Assembly (NCBI GenBank): GCA_036558305.1
Contig: DATBFX010000564.1
Span: 1 to 12,191 of the forward strand
DNA: 12,191 bases
Source: DATBFX01 sp036558305
GTDB taxonomy: Bacteria > Chloroflexota > Chloroflexia > Thermomicrobiales > UBA6265
Reading direction: 5' to 3'
Numbering within the stretch: the first letter of the stretch is position 1; each line of letters starts with the position of its first letter. Made by a program: the position numbers and the translations under genes. Positions 1-6,046 of this stretch are shown one piece after another. The notes under the pieces are model-generated. The model was not told where the DNA came from. It did no database searches and saw only the letters and a program-made list of their open reading frames with translations.

Positions 1-351
1 TCGGCGTGGAGTGCGGGCCTGGGCAGCGCCGATCCCGTCCCGGTTGGTCCCCGGTCATCACAACCCGGATTGTTCCGTCCGTCCCCACCGCCCTCCCCCG
101 AGGCGCTTCCACGCAAGCGCCGAGGCCACGACACGGCACCGTCCCCTCCTCGCACGCCGGCGGAGGGTTCGGGGGAGCAGGGCCCGTTGCGGTGGGAGCG
201 ACGCGCGGTTCCCGTCGGTGCGCACCCGCACCGAACCCCATCACAACGCGACGCACGGCATTGTGAGCCCGGCGCCCGTGTGGGACGATTCCCGCAGGAG
301 TTCCGCGGTTCGCCGTCAAGCCGCCGGAGTCGTCCCGCCGAGGATGTCGTG
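1..351. other. No supportable gene; GC-rich upstream region
   Basis: I see no convincing gene here. Several frames stay open because the DNA is GC-rich, but their translations are runs of Pro, Arg, Ser and Ala with no recognisable domain. The frame of the downstream Uma2 gene is open back to 70, yet that extension reads as low-complexity sequence and a better start lies at 352. One short inverted repeat (102-121) is listed separately. No clear -35/-10 pair was found. Confidence 0.6.
102..121. other. Short perfect inverted repeat (7-bp arms)
   Basis: GGCGCTT (102-108) and AAGCGCC (115-121) are perfect complements separated by 6 bases, so either strand could form a 7-bp hairpin. No T-run follows on either strand. 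It could be the remnant of a terminator for a gene left of the window, or chance in GC-rich DNA. Confidence 0.3.
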
Positions 352-1038
352 ATGGTCAGTCAACTCACCACCCCACGGCTGGTACCCGGAACCCGGGTGC
401 CGATCACCTACGAAGACTTCTGGGCGCTGGACACCCCCGATGGGCCGAAGGTCGAGTGGGTCGATGGGGAGGCGATCGTCCACATGGCGGTCTTGACGCG
501 GCATGCCCGGCAGTCCGGCTTCTCCTTCAACCTGCTCTCCGGTTTCGCTCGCATCTTCGATCTCGGTGAGGTCTTCTCCGACCAACTCGCGATGGACATC
601 CCGTCACGCCCCTCGGTTCGCCTCCCCGACATCCTCTTCGTTTCGCGCGAACACGCGGCCCTCCTCAAACGCGAAGGGCTGTTCGGCGCCGCCGATATCC
701 TCATGGAATTCGTCTCCGAGGACAGCGTCACCCGTGACTATCGCGAGAAGTACCTGGAGTACCAGCGAGCGTGTGTCGCCGAGTACGTCATCGTCGATAG
801 CCGCGACGGGAAACACCGGTTCGAGTTCTACCGACTGAACGCGAGCGGCAGCTACGAACGGGTGGAGCCCGATGCCGCGGGGCGCTACCACTCGGCCGTA
901 CTGCCCGGCTTCTGGATCGACCCACGCTGGTTTTGGCAGGAGCCGTTGCCGATCGTCGAAGACCTGCTTTTCGAAATCGCCGGCGACGCCTACGCAGATT
1001 GGCTCACCTCCCGGCGACGAGCGGTGCTCGACAAGTAA
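352..1038 (+). CDS. Uma2 family protein (putative PD-(D/E)XK nuclease fold)
   Basis: The 228-residue protein matches the Uma2 family (formerly DUF820), which has a restriction-endonuclease-like fold; its biological role is not established. Visible family features are the EWVDGE segment (residues 35-40), LPDILFV (91-97, with D93), the MEFVSEDS segment (118-125, with E119), K133 in the EKYLEY helix, and the AEYVIVD strand (143-149). D93, E119 and K133 form the plausible PD...ExK catalytic set. The ATG at 352 is chosen because GAGG lies 8 bases upstream (340-343); a GTG directly before it (349) is an equal alternative. The length is normal for the family. It appears to be a single-gene unit, convergent with the ggt gene, and its stop codon is followed almost at once by a GC hairpin. 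Family assignment is secure. DNase activity here is inferred from the fold. Confidence 0.85.
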   Translation: MVSQLTTPRLVPGTRVPITYEDFWALDTPDGPKVEWVDGEAIVHMAVLTRHARQSGFSFNLLSGFARIFDLGEVFSDQLAMDIPSRPSVRLPDILFVSREHAALLKREGLFGAADILMEFVSEDSVTRDYREKYLEYQRACVAEYVIVDSRDGKHRFEFYRLNASGSYERVEPDAAGRYHSAVLPGFWIDPRWFWQEPLPIVEDLLFEIAGDAYADWLTSRRRAVLDK

Positions 1039-1039
1039 C

Positions 1040-1058
1040 GCGCCGTGTCCATCGGCGC
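1040..1058 (+). terminator. GC hairpin directly after the Uma2 stop codon
   Basis: GCGCCG (1040-1045) and CGGCGC (1053-1058) are perfect complements around a 7-base loop, starting two bases after the TAA. There is no U-tract, so intrinsic termination is uncertain. The position just past a stop codon, between convergent genes, favours a 3'-end role. Confidence 0.35.
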
Positions 1059-1082
1059 CCACCCATGCCAAACCACCATCTG

Positions 1083-1110
1083 ACGACTAACGACTAACGA
1101 CTGACGACTA
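1083..1110. repeat. Heptamer tandem repeat, 4 x ACGACTR, overlapping the ggt stop codon
   Basis: Four contiguous 7-base units read ACGACTA, ACGACTA, ACGACTG, ACGACTA on the plus strand. On the minus strand, the coding strand of ggt, the array begins with the TAG stop codon itself (1110-1108) and runs downstream. Because 7 is not a multiple of 3 and three of the four units carry TAG, the array places stop codons in all three frames. Other heptamer arrays of unrelated sequence occur at 4824-4891, 5922-5949 and 6026-6046. Confidence 0.85.
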
Positions 1111-2778
1111 CCGCCACGGCGTCTCGTCCACCAACCGCGCCCCGCCGCCGGACAACCCGACCGGCGACCCATCGGCCCGCCAGCAACTCCCGCCGTGCAG
1201 CAACCCCGTCTCCTGCTCGACCAGGATCGCGCTCATCCCGCCCGCGATCTTCGGCACCACCTGCACCGTATGCCCGCGCCGCTCCAAACCGCTCACCAGA
1301 TCCGGCAGATTCTCGAAGGTGTCCTCCACCTCCAGCACCGGCCCCATCGTCCAGACCCGCGGCGCCTCCACCGCCTCCTGCACCGTCATTCCGTGGTCGA
1401 TCAGATTGACGATCCCCTGCATCACCGTCCCGAAGATCCGGCTCCCGCCCGGCGTCCCGACCGCCAGCCACGGTTTCTCGTCGCGCAGCAGCAGCGTCGG
1501 CGACATGCTGCTCAGGATCCGTTTGCCCGGCGCGATCGAATTCGTCCGCCCCGGCACCGGGTCCATCAGGTGCATGCAGTTGTTGAGCAGCATCCCCGTC
1601 CCCGGCGTCGTCACCCGCGACCCGAACAGGTTGTTCAGCGTCTGCGTCGCACTCACCATCGTCCCGTCCGCGTCCACCACGTTCAGGTGCGTCGTGCTCC
1701 CCGATTCCCCGCCCCACCCGGCCGGCACACCCGCCTGGTACTGCCCCGCCTTCCCCTGGTGGGACATCACCTCCGCGCACCGCTCGGCCGCGTACTCCGA
1801 CGACGTCAACCACCCCACCGGCACCTCGACCTGCGCCGGATCGGCCATGTACCGGAACCGATCGGCGAACGCGATCTTGAGAACCTCGGCGATCACGTGC
1901 ACCGTTTCCGCCGTCCCGAACCCCGACGCCCGTAGTTCGAACCCCTCCAGTATCCCGAGCATCTGCACGATGTGGGTTCCGCCCGACGACACCGGCCCCA
2001 TCCCGATCACGTCGTACCCCCGGTAGCACCCCCGCACCGGTTCCCGCTCGTGCAGCCGGTACCCCGCCAGATCGTCGAGCGTCACCAATCCGCCGTTCAC
2101 CTCCATGTCCGCCGTCATCGCCACCGCCGTTTCGCCGGAGACCAACTCCGCCGCCCCGTGCCGCCCCATCCGCTCCAACGTGTCGGCATAGTCGACCCGG
2201 ACGATCCGCTCCCCCGCCGCCGGCACCCTCCCACCCGGCAAAAACGTCGCCGCCGACGCCCAGAACCGCCCCAGCGACTCCCGCTCCATCTCGATGCACT
2301 GCGACAGATACGGACTCACCACAAACCCACGCCGCGCCTGCCGCACCGCCGGCGCCACCAACTCCGCCAGCGGCAACGACCCGAACCGCTCCGCCGCCAA
2401 ACACCACCCGGCCAGCGCCCCCGGCACCCCGACCGCCAGGTACCCGACGTCGTTCTCCCGATCGACCGTCTCGTTCTCCAAACTCCCCTCGACCGGCCTG
2501 AACAGGTCCGGTCGCGCCTTCCCCGGCACCGTCGCGTAGTTGTCGATCGTCACCACCTCGCCCGTCCGCCCGTCCCGGATCACGAAGAACCCGGCCCCGC
2601 ACGGACTGACCATCATCGGCTCGACCACCGACAGCGAGAACAGCGTCGCCACCGCCGCGTCGACCGCGTTTCCGCCCATGGCAAGGATTTCCAACCCCGC
2701 CGCGCTCGCCTCCGGGTGGTTCGCCGTCACCACCGCCCGCGACGCGACGACCGGTTGCTTCTCCGTCCGAATCGCCAT
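1108..2778 (-). CDS. ggt: Gamma-glutamyltransferase-family Ntn hydrolase, cytoplasmic
   Basis: This 556-residue protein belongs to the gamma-glutamyltransferase family, whose precursors self-cleave at a Thr that becomes the N-terminal nucleophile. The expected Thr is T362 in GSTTHLNVVD (360-369), opening the small subunit. Also visible are MGGNAVDAAVA (34-44), TLNNLFG (380-386), LSSMSPT (422-428) and the oxyanion segment TPGGSRI (442-448). There is no signal peptide, unlike periplasmic E. coli GGT, so a cytosolic form resembling Bacillus YwrD is likely. The ATG at 2778 follows a purine-rich GGAAGGGAAG; upstream in-frame sequence is not conserved-looking. It starts 35 bases after the purN stop, so the two are probably co-transcribed. 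By my hand alignment the Arg and Asp that bind gamma-glutamate in E. coli GGT are not clearly kept, so the substrate may differ. The symbol marks the family, not a proven activity. Confidence 0.88.
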   Translation of the reverse strand: MAIRTEKQPVVASRAVVTANHPEASAAGLEILAMGGNAVDAAVATLFSLSVVEPMMVSPCGAGFFVIRDGRTGEVVTIDNYATVPGKARPDLFRPVEGSLENETVDRENDVGYLAVGVPGALAGWCLAAERFGSLPLAELVAPAVRQARRGFVVSPYLSQCIEMERESLGRFWASAATFLPGGRVPAAGERIVRVDYADTLERMGRHGAAELVSGETAVAMTADMEVNGGLVTLDDLAGYRLHEREPVRGCYRGYDVIGMGPVSSGGTHIVQMLGILEGFELRASGFGTAETVHVIAEVLKIAFADRFRYMADPAQVEVPVGWLTSSEYAAERCAEVMSHQGKAGQYQAGVPAGWGGESGSTTHLNVVDADGTMVSATQTLNNLFGSRVTTPGTGMLLNNCMHLMDPVPGRTNSIAPGKRILSSMSPTLLLRDEKPWLAVGTPGGSRIFGTVMQGIVNLIDHGMTVQEAVEAPRVWTMGPVLEVEDTFENLPDLVSGLERRGHTVQVVPKIAGGMSAILVEQETGLLHGGSCWRADGSPVGLSGGGARLVDETPWR

Positions 2779-2813
2779 GACACCGCTTCCCTTCCAGTCC
2801 GGTGCGCCGCCGC

Positions 2814-3449
2814 TCACTCGCGGCGCAACTCCGGATGCTCGGCAGCATATTGCCGGACCGCCTCGGGATAGAGTTCGCACTCCGCGGCAAACACCCGCGC
2901 CCCCAGCGTCTCCGGCGTATCACCCGGCAAGACCGGGACCGTCGTCCGCAGCACCACCGGTCCCGTATCGTACTCCTCATCCACCACGTGCACCGTCGCC
3001 CCCGACTCGGCGGCGCCGCTCGCCAGCACCGCCGCGTGGACCCGCTCGCCGTAGAACCCGCGCCCCGCCGGTCCCTCCGGCAGCAACCCCGGATGGATAT
3101 TGAGGATCCGCCCTCGCCAAGTCGGCGGAATCACCAACCGCCGCAGGAACCCCGCGAGCAAGATCAAGCCCGGCTCGTACGGCGCGACCGCCGCGAAGAC
3201 CGCCTCGCTGTACGCCTGATCCGACCCGAAGTCCGACCGTCGCAGAACGACCGCCGGGATCCCCGCCGCTTCGGCAATCTGAAGACCGCGGACACCGGCC
3301 ACGGAACTGACGACGGCGACGATCCGCGCCGCCAGCTCACCGCGGCCGATCACCCGCAGGAAGTTCTCCAGCGTTCGCCCCGCCCCCGAGAGCAGCAGGG
3401 CCAGCGACAACGGTCGCTCCCCCCCAAAAGTACTAGCCGCATCGGCCAT
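2814..3449 (-). CDS. purN: Phosphoribosylglycinamide formyltransferase (GART), PurN
   Basis: PurN transfers a formyl group from 10-formyl-tetrahydrofolate to GAR, the third step of purine synthesis, in the cytoplasm. The 211-residue product has a formyltransferase Rossmann fold: LALLLSGAGRTLENF (16-30) in the phosphate-binding loop position, LNIHPGLLP (116-124) carrying the catalytic N117 and H119, and DEEYDTGPVV (157-166) carrying D161, equivalent to Asn106, His108 and Asp144 of E. coli PurN. Length is normal. The usual GNGSN loop reads GAGRT here, a divergent variant, so activity is inferred from the catalytic triad. The ATG at 3449 gives the expected short N-terminus. No clear ribosome-binding site precedes it, and GTGs at 3452, 3473 and 3527 are alternatives. 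It is first in a two-gene unit with ggt; no other pur genes are in view. Confidence 0.9.
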   Translation of the reverse strand: MADAASTFGGERPLSLALLLSGAGRTLENFLRVIGRGELAARIVAVVSSVAGVRGLQIAEAAGIPAVVLRRSDFGSDQAYSEAVFAAVAPYEPGLILLAGFLRRLVIPPTWRGRILNIHPGLLPEGPAGRGFYGERVHAAVLASGAAESGATVHVVDEEYDTGPVVLRTTVPVLPGDTPETLGARVFAAECELYPEAVRQYAAEHPELRRE

Positions 3450-3462
3450 CACGGCAGTTTCG

Positions 3463-3644
3463 CGTGGTATCACAGCAGCAGATGCACCTTTATCCGTTGC
3501 GCGGAGCCAGCGCCGACCAAGAGTCACTGCATTCTATCCAGCGTTGCTCTTGCGCACCCAATCCGTTCCCACGGCGCGCCGCTCGCCCAGAGGGCACCCG
3601 GCCGCGGCATGCCGTCCGCTGGAGGCCATGGACCGTGGTATCAC
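3463..3644. repeat. 11-bp direct repeat with dyad symmetry in the purN divergent region
   Basis: CGTGGTATCAC occurs at 3463-3473 and again at 3634-3644. Within it GTGGTATCAC is 8/10 palindromic (GTGRTAYCAC). One copy lies 14 bases upstream of the purN ATG and the other overlaps the GTG start of the divergent gene. The arrangement resembles paired operators for a regulator acting on both genes. This is inference; no regulator gene is nearby. Confidence 0.35.
3531..3536 (-). promoter_or_regulatory. Possible -10 element for purN
   Basis: On the minus strand TAGAAT (5/6 to TATAAT) would place transcription start about 75 bases before the purN ATG. No recognisable -35 lies at the right distance, so this is a weak call. 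Confidence 0.25.
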
Positions 3645-4822
3645 CTTCGCCAAGAACCTTGGACCGGATCGCACGCCCCCGGTTCGGCTCGCGTTGGCTC
3701 GTGGCACCGGTCGTGTTGTTGCTCCTGCTTGGTCTCGAACCGATCGTTTGGGGCAAGTCCCAGGTCGCCTGCGGCGACATGACTCCGTCCGCGGCCTCCA
3801 CCCCGCGGCCCGATCCCCCCTACCTGATCCTCCTCCAGCGCTCGACGACCGAGACCAACACCAACCGCACCCCGTACATCCTCGCCAACCTCGACTACAT
3901 CGAGTCCCTCCCCTTCGACGGCATGGTCGTCAACATTCCCGCCTCCTGGGATGTGATGCGCGGCCGGCCGCTCGCCTACCAGCACATCTACGACCACTGG
4001 CTCGCCCCGCTGCAAGGAAAGTTCACCCACTTCACCCAGAACTTCGTCGAGGTCATGATCGACGACCCCGGCGACGTCTTCGACGACGCGGCCTGGCAGG
4101 TCACCGTCGACAACTGGCGCCTGATGGCCCGCGCCGCCCGCCAGGCCGGTTTCGTCGGCATCTTCTTCGACAACGAAGAGTACACCGGCCGCTGGCTCGA
4201 CTATCCCGAGGATTACACGAACCCGACCCACACCCTCGACGAGTACCGCGCCCAGACACGCCTCCGCGGTACCCAGATCATGCAGGCGATCGTCGCCGAA
4301 TTCCCGAACGTCGTCTTCCTCACCTACCACGGCCCCTACGTCTCCGAACCGAAAACCCCGCTCTCGGTCATCGCCGGCCAATCCGCCGCCGGCGACGCCT
4401 CCGATCTCACCGGCGCCCTCTTCACCGGGTTCCTCGAAGGTCTCGGTCCCCAGGCCCAACTGATCGACGGCGGCGAAGTCTACGCCTACCGCACCGCCGA
4501 CGACTTCGCCCACTCCTACGCCTGGCGCAAAACCGGTCTCCCCTCCGCCGCCACCGACAGCGCCTTCATCTCCCCCGCCGACCGCGCCGTCTGGTCCCAG
4601 CGCGTCGGCATCTCCTACGGCGTCTACAACCTCACCTTCCCGCCCCACGCTCCCACCATGACCCCCCAAATCATGCGCACCACCCTCGAACAAGCCCTCC
4701 GCCACGCCGACCGCTACGTCTGGTACTACACCTACATCGACAACTGGCTCATCCCCGGCGACATGCCGCATTGCTGGTTCAACGCGGTCGAAGGCGCCCG
4801 CGCCGCCGTCGGCGATCCGTAA
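3635..4822 (+). CDS. Predicted exported/membrane-anchored protein, glycosidase-like TIM barrel suspected
   Basis: I do not recognise a named family. The 395-residue product starts with a basic segment and a hydrophobic stretch (about residues 21-34, WLVAPVVLLLLLGL), a signal peptide or N-terminal anchor, followed by a short Pro/Ser/Thr linker. The rest has alternating strands and helices like a (beta/alpha) barrel: FDGMVVNIP, GFVGIFFDNEEY (about 172-183), VVFLTYHGP, LIDGGEVYAY and YVWYYTYIDNWL. Acidic residues at strand ends (D179, E181/E182, E281) resemble catalytic carboxylates of glycoside hydrolases, but that is inference. The GTG at 3635 is chosen because GGAGG (3621-3625) sits 9 bases upstream and it places the hydrophobic segment correctly; the longer in-frame start at 3464 would bury it. 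No typical lipobox precedes C46. It converges on the R2-like gene with a heptamer hairpin between them. Confidence 0.75.
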   Translation: MVSPSPRTLDRIARPRFGSRWLVAPVVLLLLLGLEPIVWGKSQVACGDMTPSAASTPRPDPPYLILLQRSTTETNTNRTPYILANLDYIESLPFDGMVVNIPASWDVMRGRPLAYQHIYDHWLAPLQGKFTHFTQNFVEVMIDDPGDVFDDAAWQVTVDNWRLMARAARQAGFVGIFFDNEEYTGRWLDYPEDYTNPTHTLDEYRAQTRLRGTQIMQAIVAEFPNVVFLTYHGPYVSEPKTPLSVIAGQSAAGDASDLTGALFTGFLEGLGPQAQLIDGGEVYAYRTADDFAHSYAWRKTGLPSAATDSAFISPADRAVWSQRVGISYGVYNLTFPPHAPTMTPQIMRTTLEQALRHADRYVWYYTYIDNWLIPGDMPHCWFNAVEGARAAVGDP

Positions 4823-4823
4823 A

Positions 4824-4891
4824 GGCGGGAGGCGGAGGGCGGAAGGCAGAAACGGCTCGTTCTCCCCGCCTTCCGCCCTCCGCCTTCCGCC
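4824..4891. terminator. Long heptamer-built inverted repeat between convergent genes (bidirectional terminator candidate)
   Basis: The left arm (4824-4851) is four heptamers: GGCGGGA, GGCGGAG, GGCGGAA, GGCAGAA. The right arm (4864-4891), read as its complement, is GGCGGAA, GGCGGAG, GGCGGAA, GGCGGGG. The outer 21 bases of each arm pair with one mismatch, giving a very stable hairpin on either strand. The array starts one base after the TAA of the plus-strand gene and ends four bases from the TAG of the minus-strand gene, so it occupies essentially the whole 73-bp gap. There is no U-tract. Confidence 0.7.
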
Positions 4892-4895
4892 ATTC

Positions 4896-5771
4896 CTATT
4901 CGAGGTACCCGATCGACCGCAGCCGCACCTCCATCAAGCGCATCATTTCGCCGTAGAAGGCCGCGGCGTCGACGCCGTAGCCGCGTTGCACGATCGAGTC
5001 GAGGTCGTCGCCGACGAGCGACAACCCTTCGGCGGCGATGCTGGCGTACTCCGCGAGCCCGCCGGCGATCACGGCGCGGGAACGCTCCGGATCGTCGATC
5101 AACCGCTGCCGCGCGTAGCTGACGCCGATCCCGATGTGCCGCGCCTCGTCCCGCGAGACGAGCCACTGACCCGCTTTGAGGCCGGGGAAATCGCCGAGGT
5201 GGGCATACTGGTCGCCCGCCAGATTCTGCGCCGTCCGCGCCACCACCCCCTCGGCGATCAGGTGGTAGGCCATCACCGAGAGCAGGAAGGTGTTGTCGTC
5301 GCGCGAGTGGTTGAGTTGGCCGACCACGTTTTCGAACCGCTCGTAGAACATCGTCGCGACGGGATCGGTGTGCTCGTCCGCGACCCGCCGCACGACGTTC
5401 ACCCCACCCCGAATGCCGAAGACCTCCTCGTAGACGCGGAGGACGCACTGCATGTGGCGGTATTCGTCGGCGATCTGCGTCGCCAGGACGAGCTGCATCT
5501 CGTAGGTCGGCGCGGCCAGGATGAAGGGGGCGAGCAGCGTCGCCACGCTGAACTCGGCGTGGAACCGGTGCCCGAAGATCCAGATCAGCGCCCGCTGCCC
5601 CTCCGCATCGAGCGACCGGAAACTGGCCGCATCGGTCCGGTAGTCGATGGCGTTGGCCGACCACTGGGTGCGTTCCCAGTGGTCGTAGAGCGCGCGAAAC
5701 GGTCGTGCCTGTTCCTCTAACGCCTGCAGGTCGTCGTCAGCCACCAGCCCCGGCCGCACCTGAACCGCCAT
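4896..5771 (-). CDS. Ferritin-like di-metal protein, R2-like ligand-binding oxidase (R2lox) family
   Basis: The 291-residue protein has the ribonucleotide reductase R2 / ferritin-like fold with all six metal ligands visible: E73 (HAEFSVAT), E103 and H106 (DEYRH), E174 (AYHLIAEG) and E209 and H212 (RDEARH). The radical tyrosine position of classical R2, four residues after the first His ligand, is Val. Instead V76 lies at E73+3 and Y169 at E174-5, the positions that form the Tyr-Val ether cross-link in R2lox (Mn/Fe enzymes such as Rv0233). The 35-residue spacing from E174 to E209 also matches. No R1 partner is nearby. R2lox proteins are two-electron oxidases of unknown physiological substrate. 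The ATG at 5771 is preceded by AGGGTGG, 5 bases away; GTGs at 5822 and 5864 are in frame and the promoter at 5886-5913 would allow either. Family is firm, subfamily probable. Confidence 0.82.
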   Translation of the reverse strand: MAVQVRPGLVADDDLQALEEQARPFRALYDHWERTQWSANAIDYRTDAASFRSLDAEGQRALIWIFGHRFHAEFSVATLLAPFILAAPTYEMQLVLATQIADEYRHMQCVLRVYEEVFGIRGGVNVVRRVADEHTDPVATMFYERFENVVGQLNHSRDDNTFLLSVMAYHLIAEGVVARTAQNLAGDQYAHLGDFPGLKAGQWLVSRDEARHIGIGVSYARQRLIDDPERSRAVIAGGLAEYASIAAEGLSLVGDDLDSIVQRGYGVDAAAFYGEMMRLMEVRLRSIGYLE

Positions 5772-5885
5772 GTTTTCCACCCTGTCCCACTGCTCGAACG
5801 CCGTCACGATCGACCGCTCGTCCACGCCCCCCGCAAACGAGATGCCGAGTCGTCCGGCAAGCACGCGTCTCGGTGATGAAACGCG

Positions 5886-5913
5886 AGTGTAGACCGAGTT
5901 TCCACCGTGTCAA
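5886..5913 (-). promoter_or_regulatory. Sigma-70-type promoter for the R2-like gene
   Basis: On the minus strand TTGACA (5913-5908, perfect -35) is followed by a 16-base spacer and TACACT (5891-5886, 4/6 to TATAAT). Start would be near 5879, about 108 bases before the ATG at 5771 or about 15 before the GTG at 5864. The heptamer array 5922-5949 lies just upstream of the -35. Confidence 0.55.
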
Positions 5914-5921
5914 GCGAGCAA

Positions 5922-5949
5922 CCGGTAGCCGGTAGCCGGTAGCCGGTAG
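5922..5949. repeat. Heptamer tandem repeat, 4 x CCGGTAG
   Basis: Four identical contiguous units of CCGGTAG, followed by a further CCG. It lies between the R2-like gene promoter and the end of the upstream dehydrogenase gene. It is in the opposite orientation to the array at 6026-6046, with which it can pair. Confidence 0.9.
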
Positions 5950-6025
5950 CCGTCCGCAAAGGTCGGCAAGGCGACCCACACGGAGCATTCCCTACCGAGC
6001 ACTCACGCAGATATTGCTCATACTC

Positions 6026-6046
6026 CTACCGGCTACCGGCTTCCGG
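6026..6046. repeat. Heptamer repeat, 3 x CTACCGG-type, overlapping the dehydrogenase stop codon
   Basis: Units are CTACCGG, CTACCGG and CTTCCGG (one mismatch) on the plus strand, the reverse complement of the units at 5922-5949. On the minus strand the TAG stop of the dehydrogenase gene (6035-6033) is part of one heptamer. With the array at 5922-5949 it forms a 21-bp stem (one mismatch) around a 76-base loop, just past the coding end, which could act as a 3'-end structure. Confidence 0.85.

Noticed and set aside
70..351. N-terminal extension of the Uma2 frame back to 70
   Set aside because: The translated extension is low-complexity Pro/Arg sequence with no Uma2 homology, while 352 has a well-spaced GAGG.
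1094..2980. Long 628-codon minus-strand frame overlapping ggt and purN
   Set aside because: Gly/Arg-rich shadow of ggt in another frame. The frame at 1108-2778 carries the family motifs.
3464..3634. Upstream GTG start for the exported protein
   Set aside because: It would add 57 residues before the signal segment, including Arg/Pro-rich sequence, and overlaps the purN upstream region; the start at 3635 has GGAGG.
3758..3775. Lipobox before the Cys of QVACGD in the exported protein
   Set aside because: The residue at -3 is Gln rather than a Leu-type residue, and the hydrophobic core ends too far upstream.
3544..4956. 470-codon plus-strand frame over the exported-protein gene
   Set aside because: Arg/Pro-rich translation typical of a shifted frame in GC-rich DNA; no domain, and it runs through the hairpin region.
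1083..6046. CRISPR-like arrays
   Set aside because: The repeats are contiguous 7-mers without spacers, and no cas gene is present.
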